The notes: generated from the sequence alone by a model not told the origin. Counted from the stretch's first letter, positions 37,333 to 46,351 are shown. The stretch: 64,000 nucleotides of DNA from Cohnella luojiensis (GCF_004564235.1 NZ_SOMN01000020.1:1-64000), one strand, 5' to 3'. A program made the numbers and translations.

Positions 37333-38283
37333 ATGAAGCTCCCGGCGTCGCGCCTGAACCTGATTGCCGATCGGTATAACCCGGTGGAGAACGGGAAGAA
37401 GGGGTTGTGGATCACCTTGCGCACCCTCTTGATTGTCGGATTTTGCTTTATTATTTTGTTTCCATTGTTCCTGAGGCTGTCCGTCGCTTTCCGCAGCAAG
37501 GCGGATATTTACGATCCGACCGTATTGTGGATTCCCAGACATTTTACGCTCGAGAACATCAGGCTGGCGATCGAGTCGATCGATTACCCGACGGCGTTGC
37601 TTCACACGCTGCTCATCTCTGGCGGCACGACTTTTATCCAACTGCTGTCATGCGGTTTCGCGGCTTACGCCTTCGCGCGATTGAAATTTCGCGGCAGCGG
37701 GCTGCTGTTCGTGCTTGTTCTGTTCACGATCGTCGTGCCGCCTCAGACCATCATGATTCCGGTATATATGACGTACCGATATTTTGATCTGTTCGGACTT
37801 GTTCCTCTATTAACCGGGCGCCAAAGCTTTAACCTGATCGATACCTTCTGGCCGTTTCTCATTTCGTCTGGTACGGCTATGGGGTTGAAAAACGGACTCT
37901 ATATTTATATCTTCAGGCAATTCTTCAGGGGAATTCCGAAAGAGCTGGAGGAAGCGGCGTTCGTGGACGGAAGCGGGGTTATTCGCACCTTTATCCGGGT
38001 CGTATCGCCGAATGCCATTCCCGCCTTCGTGACCGTCGCGCTGTTCTCGTTCGTATGGCAATGGAATGACAGCTACTATGTATCCTTGTTCCTTAACCGG
38101 GTTAAGGTGCTGTCGACGGAAATGATGAGCATGGGAACGAATTTGAAGGAGCCGGATCCAATTTATCAATTGATGCTGTTAAATACAGGGGTATTTCTAA
38201 TGATGATCCCTCTGATTATCCTGTACTTGTTCGTCCAACGGCATTTCGTCGAAAGCGTGGAGCGTACGGGAATTACCGGATAG
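37333..38283 (+). CDS. Sugar ABC transporter permease (MalG-type), second pair
   Basis: 316 residues, six membrane segments, EAA motif EEAAFVDGSGVIRTFIRVVSP near residue 212. AAGGAGGAG precedes ATG at 37333. Last gene of the transport operon; the regulator gene starts 95 bases later. A second permease pair in one operon implies either two importers or a four-permease complex. Confidence 0.9.
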   Translation: MKLPASRLNLIADRYNPVENGKKGLWITLRTLLIVGFCFIILFPLFLRLSVAFRSKADIYDPTVLWIPRHFTLENIRLAIESIDYPTALLHTLLISGGTTFIQLLSCGFAAYAFARLKFRGSGLLFVLVLFTIVVPPQTIMIPVYMTYRYFDLFGLVPLLTGRQSFNLIDTFWPFLISSGTAMGLKNGLYIYIFRQFFRGIPKELEEAAFVDGSGVIRTFIRVVSPNAIPAFVTVALFSFVWQWNDSYYVSLFLNRVKVLSTEMMSMGTNLKEPDPIYQLMLLNTGVFLMMIPLIILYLFVQRHFVESVERTGITG

Positions 38284-38336
38284 CGGGAGTCTGCCTTGCG
38301 AGTATGCAATTGTATATTGATAGAATGTAAAATAAG

Positions 38337-38355
38337 GATATACTGAAATTAGATA
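38337..38355 (-). promoter_or_regulatory. Candidate operator of the GntR-LacI gene
   Basis: On the minus strand TATCTAAT (38348-38355) and GTATATC (38337-38343) are four bases apart, 23 bases before the regulator start. The same two words lie upstream of 25464 and 39694. It overlaps the probable promoter region, fitting autorepression. Inference. Confidence 0.4.
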
Positions 38356-38378
38356 GCAAGATTGAGGAGAGGACTTAC

Positions 38379-39527
38379 TTGTTGAAAGGCGACAGTCCGT
38401 TATACCAGCAGATCATCGAGATTTTGCGGGATCGCATCGCGCGCGGAGAATATATACCGAACCAGCAGCTTCCGACCGAAGTGGAGCTTGCGGAACAATT
38501 CGATGTCAGCCGGATTACATCCAAGAGAGCGCTGATCGAATTGGAACGCGAGGGGCTTATCTATCGAAGAAGAGGCAGCGGAAGTTTTGTTAAGAAAAGA
38601 GATATCGCAAGAGCGACGGAGGAACAGGCGGCAGTTTCTTCAAGCCGAATTATTTCCATGATCATTCCTTACGTCGCCTCGAACAATATGCTTGGTTACT
38701 ATCCAGGCGTGGCAGATTATTTGGAGTCTAAGGGATACTACCTGAGCATTCATAATAGCGATTGGAGCAGCGAGCAAGAACGGGAGCTGCTGCGGTCTTT
38801 ACCCAAGCGAGGGACGTCAGGCATTCTTCTGTATCCTGTCAGCAACCAGCACAATTTGGATATTGTCCACTCTTTGCAACTGAACGATTTCCCGATCGTG
38901 ACGATTGATCAGTACTACAGCTTCCTGACAATGGGCAGCGTTGTTTCCGACAATTATAAAGGCGGTTATATGGCGGCAACCAAGCTGATCGAGCTGGGCC
39001 ATACTCGCATCGCTTTTTTATCGACTATCGGCATTCAATATCGAAGTACGGTGCGCGATCGGTTTTTCGGATACAGCAAGGCGCTGACCGACAACGGAAT
39101 TCCCCTGGACATCGAACTGATATTCAGCGACCTGCCGCCGGAAGCGGAAGGGGAACCGCTGAGCAGAAGAGCCTATTATAAGATGCTGTTGAACAAAATG
39201 TTAGAGCTTGAGGTGACGGCCATTCAGGCCGAGCATGATGTCGTCGCCCTGGATTGCATCAAAGCCGCGCTCGACATGAATATTAAAATTCCCGAAGAGC
39301 TCTCGGTTGTCGGCTTCGACAACAATGAAGAAATTTCGCTGCAGACGAGTATACCGATTACGACGATCGAACAGGATTATCAGGAAATCGGCAGACAGTC
39401 CGCGATCATGATCATCGAGCAATTGGAATCGGGCAAACGCCAGCAAACCCGCCACGAAATACCGGTGAAATGGATCGACCGGCAATCTGTCGGACCGGGG
39501 CCGGAACTGCATAACCTGATTGACTAA
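38379..39527 (+). CDS. GntR-LacI type transcriptional regulator
   Basis: 382 residues. N-terminal GntR winged helix (about 1-72: PLYQQIIEILRDRIARGEY ... DVSRITSKRALIELEREGLI) joined to a LacI/periplasmic-binding-like effector domain (about 90-370), as in AraR. Binds DNA and is released by a sugar ligand. TTG start at 38379 follows GAGGAGAGG. Flanked by the transport operon and the CBM9-TGase-GH18 operon, so it probably controls both. A terminator follows. Confidence 0.92.
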   Translation: MLKGDSPLYQQIIEILRDRIARGEYIPNQQLPTEVELAEQFDVSRITSKRALIELEREGLIYRRRGSGSFVKKRDIARATEEQAAVSSSRIISMIIPYVASNNMLGYYPGVADYLESKGYYLSIHNSDWSSEQERELLRSLPKRGTSGILLYPVSNQHNLDIVHSLQLNDFPIVTIDQYYSFLTMGSVVSDNYKGGYMAATKLIELGHTRIAFLSTIGIQYRSTVRDRFFGYSKALTDNGIPLDIELIFSDLPPEAEGEPLSRRAYYKMLLNKMLELEVTAIQAEHDVVALDCIKAALDMNIKIPEELSVVGFDNNEEISLQTSIPITTIEQDYQEIGRQSAIMIIEQLESGKRQQTRHEIPVKWIDRQSVGPGPELHNLID

Positions 39528-39541
39528 TGGTCAGTCCGATT

Positions 39542-39566
39542 AAACCTCTCATGCAGAGGTTTTTTC
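39542..39566 (+). terminator. Rho-independent terminator
   Basis: Stem AAACCTCT/AGAGGTTT with a CATGC-type loop, followed by TTTTCTTT, 15 bases after the regulator stop. Confidence 0.85.
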
Positions 39567-39630
39567 TTTATCTATATTTAATTTGATATTGATATAACCA
39601 AAATCGAACTTCTATTGCATATCTAGAATA

Positions 39631-39664
39631 TATCTAATAAAATAATAATATAATTAGGTATATC
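39631..39664 (+). promoter_or_regulatory. Candidate operator of the CBM9-TGase-GH18 operon
   Basis: TATCTAAT (39631-39638) and GTATATC (39658-39664), here 19 bases apart, in an AT-rich promoter region 30 bases before the CBM9 gene. GGTATATCA with flanking AT also matches the site at 25340. Candidate binding site of the adjacent GntR-LacI regulator; inferred. Confidence 0.35.
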
Positions 39665-39693
39665 ATATGATTAGAGGGATTGGAGGGAAGGTA

Positions 39694-40716
39694 ATGTTCA
39701 AAAGCGGGGTGCCGGAACCCAATATTTCGTTTGCTCCCAAACACTATATTTGTCGCAGAGCTTCCGGACCTCTCGCGGTGGACGGTCGTTTAGACAAGCC
39801 ATTCTGGAAAGATGCGGCATGGACCGATGATTTCGTCGATATCGAGGGTGATCTCCGGCCGAATCCGGGCAAACGGACGAGAGTCAAAATGCTGTGGGAT
39901 GACGAGTATTTTTATTTCGGCGCCGAGATGGCGGAGGATCAGATTTGGGCGACGCTGACGGAGCGGGACTCGGTCATTTTTCACGATAACGACTTTGAAA
40001 TTTTCATCGATCCGGATGGCGATACGCACCACTATTACGAATTCGAGATTAATGCGTTAAATACCGTGTGGGACCTGTTTCTCGTTAAGCCCTATCGCGA
40101 TGGCGGGCCGCCGCTCAACGGATGGGATATTAGCGGGCTGAGGACTGCTGTACATATTGACGGGCAACTGAACAATCCAAAGGCGAATAACCGCGGCTGG
40201 AGCGTCGAAGTCGCCATGCCATGGAACAGCCTGCGCGAATGTGCGCCGGAAGGGCGACTTCCGCGCATCGGAGAATATTGGCGGGTCAATTTCTCCCGGG
40301 TACAGTGGCAGGCGGAAGCATTGGAAGACGGCTACCGCAAGGTGAACGACCCGGCTACGGGCAGGCCTTATCCGGAGGACAATTGGGTTTGGTCGCCGAT
40401 GGGCCTCGTCAATATGCATTATCCGGAGCTATGGGGTTATGTCGTCTTCGCGGACGAAGAGGGGCCATATTCCTTTCAGCCGCCCGCAGACGAGAAGGTG
40501 AAATGGGAGCTGCGCAAGCTCTATTACCGACAGCGCAATCATTATGCCCAGCATGAAGAGTTTAGCCGGGATGCGGCCCTGCTGATGGGGACGGATCAAT
40601 GGACGATCCAGCCGGCAATCGAAACGACCGGAAGGCTATTTCAAATAGCGGCTTCGTCGGCGGACGGCAGCAGCACGTACTATATCCGCGAAGACGGAAA
40701 GCTCTGGAAGGAGTGA
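39694..40716 (+). CDS. CBM9-like carbohydrate-binding protein, cytoplasmic
   Basis: 340 residues. Residues about 15-265 form a CBM9-type beta-sandwich: LAVDGRLDKPFWKDAAWTDD at the start, then FFHDNDFEIFIDPDG-like and AMPWNSL blocks. No signal peptide, unlike secreted CBM9 modules of xylanases. ATG at 39694 has GGAGGGAAGG upstream; ATG at 39667 lacks a site. Six bases before the transglutaminase-like gene, so co-translated. Likely binds sugar or assists the neighbouring enzymes; enzymatic activity not evident. Confidence 0.8.
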   Translation: MFKSGVPEPNISFAPKHYICRRASGPLAVDGRLDKPFWKDAAWTDDFVDIEGDLRPNPGKRTRVKMLWDDEYFYFGAEMAEDQIWATLTERDSVIFHDNDFEIFIDPDGDTHHYYEFEINALNTVWDLFLVKPYRDGGPPLNGWDISGLRTAVHIDGQLNNPKANNRGWSVEVAMPWNSLRECAPEGRLPRIGEYWRVNFSRVQWQAEALEDGYRKVNDPATGRPYPEDNWVWSPMGLVNMHYPELWGYVVFADEEGPYSFQPPADEKVKWELRKLYYRQRNHYAQHEEFSRDAALLMGTDQWTIQPAIETTGRLFQIAASSADGSSTYYIREDGKLWKE

Positions 40717-40722
40717 GGGACG

Positions 40723-43335
40723 ATGACGATAAGCTCGGCGGCATTTTCATTGGAGGAACAATCGCTTGCGACGATCGAGCGCAAGTTCGAAGAGAAGCGC
40801 AAGCTGGCGCATGAGAGGGAAGAGGAGCTGTTCGGCATTTTCCGCGGGGAGCTTACCGGCGAGGAGAGGTTGGCGCTTAAGTTCTTATATGCGTATATGC
40901 CGTTAAATGACTTGGCGGATTATGATGGTGAATTGTTTCTGAAGCACGTACGCACAACGCTGGATATTCGCAATCGGGTGCCGTGGGGGAATCGGGTGCC
41001 GGACCATTTGTTCCTGCATTTCGTGCTGCCGTACAGGGTAAACAACGAAAATATCGAGGACAGCCGCGGCATCCTGTATGAAGAGCTCTCGGAGCGCGTA
41101 TCGCATCTGTCGATGGAGGACGCGATTCTGGAAACCAATCATTGGTGCCATGAGAAGGCGACCTATATCAGCAACGATGTCCGCACCGTTTCCCCGATGA
41201 CGCTCATCCGGACCGCTATCGGACGCTGCGGCGAGCAATCGACATTAGCGGTTGCGGCGCTGCGAAGCTTATGTATTCCAGCCCGGCAATGTTATACGCC
41301 GCGTTGGGCGCATAGCGACTCGAACCATGCGTGGGTAGAGGCATGGGCAGACGGAGCGTGGCATTATATCGGCGCCTGCGAGCCGGAGCCGCGTCTGAAC
41401 CAAGGGTGGTTCAGCGGTCCCGCCCGAAGAGCGATGCTCGTTAATACAAGGGTGCCGGCTAACTATCTCGGACCGGAGCCGCTTACGCTTGCCCATGAAT
41501 GGTATTCGGAGCTAAATCTGCTCGACACCTACGCACCTGTTCGCAATATCACGGTCAGGGTGACGGATACAACAGGAACACCGGTTGCGGGCGCGTTGGT
41601 CTGGTTTCATGTTTACAATTATGCGGATTTTATACCTATTGCCAAGCTGACGGCGAATGAAAGCGGCGAGGTCGCGTTCAGAACCGGATTCGGCGACTTG
41701 TACGTTCAGGCTTGGCAGGGGGACAGTCGCACCGAAGCTAAAATTCGCGTCGGGGACAGCGATGTGTTTTCATTCGTACTTGATCTGAAGCCGCAAACGG
41801 AAGGCATTCTCGATCTGGATATGGTGCCGCCGCCCGTCATTCCCGACAGTGAGGCGGATCTCGTATCCGCAGAGGAAAGAGCGCTGCATAACGATCGTGT
41901 CCAAGAGGGTGCAAGCATTCGCAAGCGCTTTGAAGATACGTTCCTAAGCGAGGCGCAAGCGGCGGAGCTTGCAGAGGAGCTTGGTTTGCCCGTAGAACGG
42001 GTATGGCCCGTTATTCGCAAGGCTCGCGGCAACAGCCGGGAAATTGCCGCATTCCTGCAAGAGCAAACGGCTGAGCATGGACAATGGCCGCTTCAATTGC
42101 TCGAAAGCTTGAACGATAAGGACTTGACCGATACGTTCCGGACGACTTTAATGGACCATTTGACCGGAGCGCTGCCTTATCGGAACGACTTCGATGAACA
42201 AATCTTCATTTCCTATATTCTATGTCCGCGCGTGCTCTTCGAGATGATTCGCCCATACAGAGCCTATTTCCAATCGACTATTAGCGCCGATCAAATCGAG
42301 CGATTCCGCAGCGATCCGGCGGAATGGATCCGGTTTCTGGAGAACAAGTTCGAGGTCATCGACGATCTGTCGTTCTATCAGGGCTCGGCTACTCCTGCGG
42401 GCAGCTACAGATTAAAGAAGGGCGACGGCGCTTCGCGCGACATTCTGTTCGTTGCAAGCTGTCGCAGCTTCGGGATTCCGGCAAGGCTTCATCCAAGCGA
42501 AAGGATGCCGCAATATTGGCTGAACGGCGCTTGGCAGTCCGCGGAATTCAAATCTGGGGAAGGCGTGCCGGCCGCTAGGCCGGAAAGCGGCAAACTTCTC
42601 CTCCTTCGTGACACTGACGCTTCGGACGATATGGCCGCCTCCTATTATTTGAACTTCTCGTTCGCCAGATTGGAGAACGGAGTTTATAAGACGCTCGTTT
42701 ATGCCCGCAACAAAACCGATGTGTACGACGAGCCTTTCGAGGTTGAATCGGGTTACTACCGGATGATCGCCGGCACGCGGCTGAAGGACGGCACAACGCT
42801 CGTACGCTTGACGTATTTTGCGATATTTCCAGGGAAATTGACGAAGCTTCCGTTAACGTTCCGTCAGCAGCCGATAGACATTCCGATCATTGGCGAAGTC
42901 GACCGTTCTTGGACCTTCACGCTGTCGGATGACGTCAGCAAGCCAATCGGCGAATGGCTAAATCCGAAGGGCATCGTGCTTGCCTGGATCGAGCCCGATC
43001 GCGAGCCTTCCAAGCATTTGCTCCGCGAGATCGGCGAACTGGCCGGCAGGTTCGAATTAACCGGAACGAAGATACTGTTCGCGGTCGGGGACAGCGGCTG
43101 GACTGCATCCTTTAATCCGGCTGCCTACGAAGATTTGCCTTCCGACACCTCATTCCTGCGCGATGTTCGGCATTCGGCGTTGCTTGGCGCAACGTCCCAG
43201 ACGGTCGTCAACACCTTGGGATTGCCGCATGTGCTAGTCATAGACGATCAGGGCAGAATACGCTACGAAACATCTGGGTATAAGCTCGGCATCGGAAGAG
43301 AAGCGCTGCGCATTGCGGAGCAATTAGCGGACTAA
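40723..43335 (+). CDS. Transglutaminase/PNGase-fold multidomain protein
   Basis: 870 residues. The core (about 130-235) has GRCGEQS with Cys169, NHAWVEAW with His202 and WHYIGACEPEP with Glu220. The order matches the Cys-His-Asp site of transglutaminase-like and peptide:N-glycanase proteins, but Gly217 stands where the catalytic Asp usually lies. An Ig-like domain follows (about 272-345), then a second, degenerate transglutaminase-like segment (about 565-610), and a thioredoxin-like C terminus (about 745-870) without CxxC. No signal peptide. Might hydrolyse glycosylated peptides, in keeping with the GH18 gene next door; that is inference. Confidence 0.75.
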   Translation: MTISSAAFSLEEQSLATIERKFEEKRKLAHEREEELFGIFRGELTGEERLALKFLYAYMPLNDLADYDGELFLKHVRTTLDIRNRVPWGNRVPDHLFLHFVLPYRVNNENIEDSRGILYEELSERVSHLSMEDAILETNHWCHEKATYISNDVRTVSPMTLIRTAIGRCGEQSTLAVAALRSLCIPARQCYTPRWAHSDSNHAWVEAWADGAWHYIGACEPEPRLNQGWFSGPARRAMLVNTRVPANYLGPEPLTLAHEWYSELNLLDTYAPVRNITVRVTDTTGTPVAGALVWFHVYNYADFIPIAKLTANESGEVAFRTGFGDLYVQAWQGDSRTEAKIRVGDSDVFSFVLDLKPQTEGILDLDMVPPPVIPDSEADLVSAEERALHNDRVQEGASIRKRFEDTFLSEAQAAELAEELGLPVERVWPVIRKARGNSREIAAFLQEQTAEHGQWPLQLLESLNDKDLTDTFRTTLMDHLTGALPYRNDFDEQIFISYILCPRVLFEMIRPYRAYFQSTISADQIERFRSDPAEWIRFLENKFEVIDDLSFYQGSATPAGSYRLKKGDGASRDILFVASCRSFGIPARLHPSERMPQYWLNGAWQSAEFKSGEGVPAARPESGKLLLLRDTDASDDMAASYYLNFSFARLENGVYKTLVYARNKTDVYDEPFEVESGYYRMIAGTRLKDGTTLVRLTYFAIFPGKLTKLPLTFRQQPIDIPIIGEVDRSWTFTLSDDVSKPIGEWLNPKGIVLAWIEPDREPSKHLLREIGELAGRFELTGTKILFAVGDSGWTASFNPAAYEDLPSDTSFLRDVRHSALLGATSQTVVNTLGLPHVLVIDDQGRIRYETSGYKLGIGREALRIAEQLAD

Positions 43336-43395
43336 CGGTAAATACTGGGGCTTCTGGCCATGCGGAGCGCTTATAGATGAGAGGAATCGTTAACG

Positions 43396-44439
43396 ATGAG
43401 ACGGAACTGGATAACTGCGGGATACGCCGTAGACGAATGGCTTTCGAAAATAACGAAGGAAGCCGCCTTGAAATTAACGCATTTGAATGTCGCTTTCGGA
43501 CATGTCCGGGAAGATGGGATTTCGATCGATCATCTCAAGCATTTGGATAGCCTTCAAGTGCTTAAGGGTTATAATCCCGAACTGACGATCCTGTTGTCCG
43601 TAGGAGGCTGGGGCGCAGGCGGCTTCTCCGAGGCCGCCGCCACTCCGGCGGGACGTAAGCGGATGGCCGAAACGGCTGCTCTTATTTTGCGCAACCATCC
43701 CTTCGACGGGATCGATCTCGATTGGGAGTATCCTTGTTATTCCGAGGCGGGAATCGTATCCAGCCCCGACGATAAAAGCAATTTTACGCTGTTGCTGAAG
43801 GAAATAAGAGAAGCACTCAACTTACAAGGAGCAGCGGCAGGCAAGCATTTCCTGCTGACGATTGCCGCGGGCGCGGATCAATATTATTTCGATGGCACCG
43901 AGATGGACCGCATTCATCCCTATTTGGATTTCATCCAATTAATGACTTACGATATGCGCGGCGGATTTCAAACGCTGACCGGACATCATACGAATCTGTA
44001 TACGCCTACCGGAGATTTGTTCCGCATAAGCGCGGATGCATCCGTCCGGTTGTTCAGGAACGCGGGCGTCCCGGCCGACAAGATCGTCATTGGCGCCGCC
44101 TTCTATTCACGCATGTGGAAGAACGTCCCGGATAACAACAACGGCCTCCATCAAATGACGACGGGAGCCGGCGGATACGGGCCCGACTTCACCCGGCTGA
44201 CCGCCGACTATATCGGAAAGAATGGCTTTACGCGGCACTGGGACGAGGAAGCCAAAGCCCCGTATTTGTTCGACGGCGAAAGCTTTATCTCCTACGAGGA
44301 TGAGGAATCGTTGCGATATAAATGCGACTATGTCGTGGAACAAGGATTAGCCGGAATCATGTTCTGGGAATACGGCTGCGACACGACGCGGCGTTTGCTG
44401 AGTGCTATTTACTCAGGTTTCGAAGAGAGGCATTTGTAA
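43396..44439 (+). CDS. GH18 glycosidase, single domain, cytoplasmic
   Basis: 347 residues covering one GH18 barrel: SVGGWGAGGF, the catalytic DGIDLDWEYP (Asp107, Asp109, acid Glu111), QLMTYDMRGG and the C-terminal GIMFWEYGCD. GH18 enzymes are chitinases or endo-beta-N-acetylglucosaminidases using substrate-assisted catalysis. Lack of signal peptide and binding modules suggests it cleaves imported GlcNAc-containing oligosaccharides. It ends the operon with the CBM9 and transglutaminase-like genes. GAGAGGAA precedes the ATG. Confidence 0.92.
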   Translation: MRRNWITAGYAVDEWLSKITKEAALKLTHLNVAFGHVREDGISIDHLKHLDSLQVLKGYNPELTILLSVGGWGAGGFSEAAATPAGRKRMAETAALILRNHPFDGIDLDWEYPCYSEAGIVSSPDDKSNFTLLLKEIREALNLQGAAAGKHFLLTIAAGADQYYFDGTEMDRIHPYLDFIQLMTYDMRGGFQTLTGHHTNLYTPTGDLFRISADASVRLFRNAGVPADKIVIGAAFYSRMWKNVPDNNNGLHQMTTGAGGYGPDFTRLTADYIGKNGFTRHWDEEAKAPYLFDGESFISYEDEESLRYKCDYVVEQGLAGIMFWEYGCDTTRRLLSAIYSGFEERHL

Positions 44440-44468
44440 GTTTGATTTAGCATAGATTTAAGGGCATG

Positions 44469-44510
44469 GGCTGTCTCGAAAGTAGAAATTTTACTTGAGA
44501 GGCAGCCTTA
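44469..44510 (+). terminator. Hairpin terminator after the GH18 gene
   Basis: GGCTGTCTC (44469) pairs with GAGAGGCAGCC (44497-44507) and inner AAGTA pairs with TACTT, followed by TTATT. The outer arm resembles the hairpin at 490. It closes the oligosaccharide locus; beyond it base composition and gene style change. Confidence 0.65.
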
Positions 44511-44723
44511 TTCGCGATCAAGTCTCCCTTTTCCGGTTTCTTCCCAAATAAGTGCTATATGCTGTTATCTTCCTTATAACCCTCACTGAACCGGTAAATA
44601 ATTGCATATCGTTGTTATTTTATAGGCTAGAGGGTTTTTGTGATGAAAATTCCGACCAGCAAATTCCAATATGTGGTAGTATTTAATGAAGTTCAATTCT
44701 AATGTGTGTGGAGGTATGGATTT

Positions 44724-45389
44724 ATGATGATTTCTTTGTATAAAGCAGAACTAAAAGATGCTTCAAAAATCCATGAAATACAAGTCAAATCATTCATGCC
44801 GCTTTTGGAGAAATATAAGGATTATGAAACAAGTCCAGCGAATGAGTCTGTCGAAAGAATTGCTGAACGTATTAATCAATCTTTTACCGACTATTACATA
44901 ATAAAAAGTTCTGAAATTGCAGTAGGTGGTATTAGAATTGTGAAAAAGGAAAATAAATTATTTCGAGTCAGTCCTATTTTTGTTCGTGATTTTGAACTAT
45001 TCCCTTATTCGATGGATGCTATAAATCGCTTAAGGTCTTCCTACATTTGTCCACACGCTTCTGACGCTGGATGCGAGTGCCATAAACCGAAGCCAGGTCT
45101 CCTTATAAAGGCTGCACAGGACCATCAGTTAGATTTAACCCGTTGTGCCGTTATAGGGGATGTTGGTTCCACAGACATGATGGCGGCAGACGCGGTTGGT
45201 GCTATTAAAGTTATAGTCATGACAGGTTACATGACAGGTTGGAGAAAAGAGTCTTTAGAAGTCTATCGACATAAATGGAGTAATGTGGAGCCTGATTTTA
45301 TAGCCCCAGACTTTTTAGAAGCCGCAAAGTGGCTTGTTTCGAAAATGGGCAAACGATTTCAAAAAACTTTTAACCCATTGCACAATTAA
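44724..45389 (+). CDS. Chimera of GNAT N-terminal half and HAD phosphatase C-terminal half
   Basis: About 221 residues. The first ~80 are a GNAT acetyltransferase start (SLYKAELKDASKIHEIQVKS ... VGGIRIVKKENKLFRVSPIFV) ending at the beta-strand before the acetyl-CoA loop. From about 84 the sequence is HAD-IIIA (GmhB-like): FELFPYSMDAINRLR, then directly the zinc-type CPHASDAGCECHKPKPG and VIGDVGSTDMMAADAVGA. The HAD nucleophile motif DxDGT and the TNQ motif are missing. The frame is intact, but neither domain should be catalytic. ATG at 44724 follows GGAGG. Best explained as a deletion fusion. Confidence 0.75.
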   Translation: MMISLYKAELKDASKIHEIQVKSFMPLLEKYKDYETSPANESVERIAERINQSFTDYYIIKSSEIAVGGIRIVKKENKLFRVSPIFVRDFELFPYSMDAINRLRSSYICPHASDAGCECHKPKPGLLIKAAQDHQLDLTRCAVIGDVGSTDMMAADAVGAIKVIVMTGYMTGWRKESLEVYRHKWSNVEPDFIAPDFLEAAKWLVSKMGKRFQKTFNPLHN

Positions 45390-45458
45390 TGACAGGTTAT
45401 GGGTACAACTTGGCATATAAACAATTGATGGAATATCTAACAAGGGAGAGGATTGGCA

Positions 45459-45941
45459 ATGATTGAGGACGTAAAAAATGTTGTTGCTCCGAGCTTGGAA
45501 ACACAAGGGTACAAAGAGAAACGAAGCGGATTTCGGCGATTGGATTGGTCCTACCACTTTGTGGCGGCTCCGTTGGCGATTGTCGTGCTCATATTCTTGA
45601 CCATAGAGCTTTTCCGTGGTCTAGGCCAGAGGGAGATGTCGAACCTAGACTGGCTGCTTTTCATTCTAGCGGTATGTCTTGTCTTCGCGGTTGCGTGCAT
45701 CCGGCGATACGCGACGAAGACGCAAGACCGAATGATCCGGATAGAGGAGAACTTCCGTCATTACCGGCTAACCGGGCGAACACTGGACCCGCGCATTTCG
45801 ATCTCCCAGATTATCGCCTTGCGTTACGCCGGCGATGATGAATTTCCAGCCCTGTGTGAACGGGCGGCGACCGACGGAATGAGCCCTACAACCATCCGTT
45901 CGGCGGTTATGAACTGGCGCCCCGACACAATGCGGATTTAA
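45459..45941 (+). CDS. DUF6526 family membrane protein
   Basis: 160 residues. Two membrane segments (about 34-52 and 66-82) follow a basic FRRLDWSYHF stretch. The soluble tail has QDRMIRIEENFRHYRLTG and SQIIALRYAGDDEFPALCERA, matching the DUF6526 family of unknown function. ATG at 45459 lies seven bases after GGGAGAGGA. First intact single-gene unit before the first array element. Confidence 0.75.
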   Translation: MIEDVKNVVAPSLETQGYKEKRSGFRRLDWSYHFVAAPLAIVVLIFLTIELFRGLGQREMSNLDWLLFILAVCLVFAVACIRRYATKTQDRMIRIEENFRHYRLTGRTLDPRISISQIIALRYAGDDEFPALCERAATDGMSPTTIRSAVMNWRPDTMRI

Positions 45942-45981
45942 TCGCATCCCGACAGGGTACGCATCTTTCGTCCAGATTATT

Positions 45982-46043
45982 GTTAATAAAGGAGCTTGCA
46001 GCGTGAAGCTCCTCTTTTCTTATTGACGGTCAGAATAGTTGAA
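45982..46043 (+). repeat. Cassette-array element 1
   Basis: Hairpin AGGAGCTT...AAGCTCCT (45990-46013) with a T-rich tail, then the direct repeat form TTGACGGTCAGAATAGTTGA. The consensus right arm is TAACGGGYASGATAGTGGAA. Follows the DUF6526 gene; also serves as its terminator. Confidence 0.7.
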
Positions 46044-46169
46044 TAGGGCAGACTGCCGCGGCGGGTCAGCTTACTAAAATGCTAGATACCTGTTATAAAG
46101 ATATATGGCACCTGACTCTTGTCGGGCATTTTAATATAATCAAACAAACATTTGATGGGCAGAGGCATT

Positions 46170-46337
46170 ATGGAAATTTCTTTCATTCCTGATAATCATA
46201 TCGAACGGCTTGGCGGAATCCGGCTTTACGAATATAACCCGGTTTTTTTCTACTGGTCTTTTCGCGGGATGGATTTGCCATGCGGAAATACTGAGAACTT
46301 GAAGTATATAACTTTAATGAAAATGCCGAGTACATAA
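46170..46337 (+). CDS. Short ORF between array elements 1 and 2
   Basis: 55 residues from ATG at 46170, with GGGCAGAGG upstream. The sequence (MEISFIPDNHIERLGGIRLY...) matches no family I recognise and may be a fragment of a longer gene. It is the only plausible frame in the interval 46044-46351, which suits a one-gene cassette. Weakly supported. Confidence 0.3.
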   Translation: MEISFIPDNHIERLGGIRLYEYNPVFFYWSFRGMDLPCGNTENLKYITLMKMPST

Positions 46338-46351
46338 ACTTATCGAAATCC

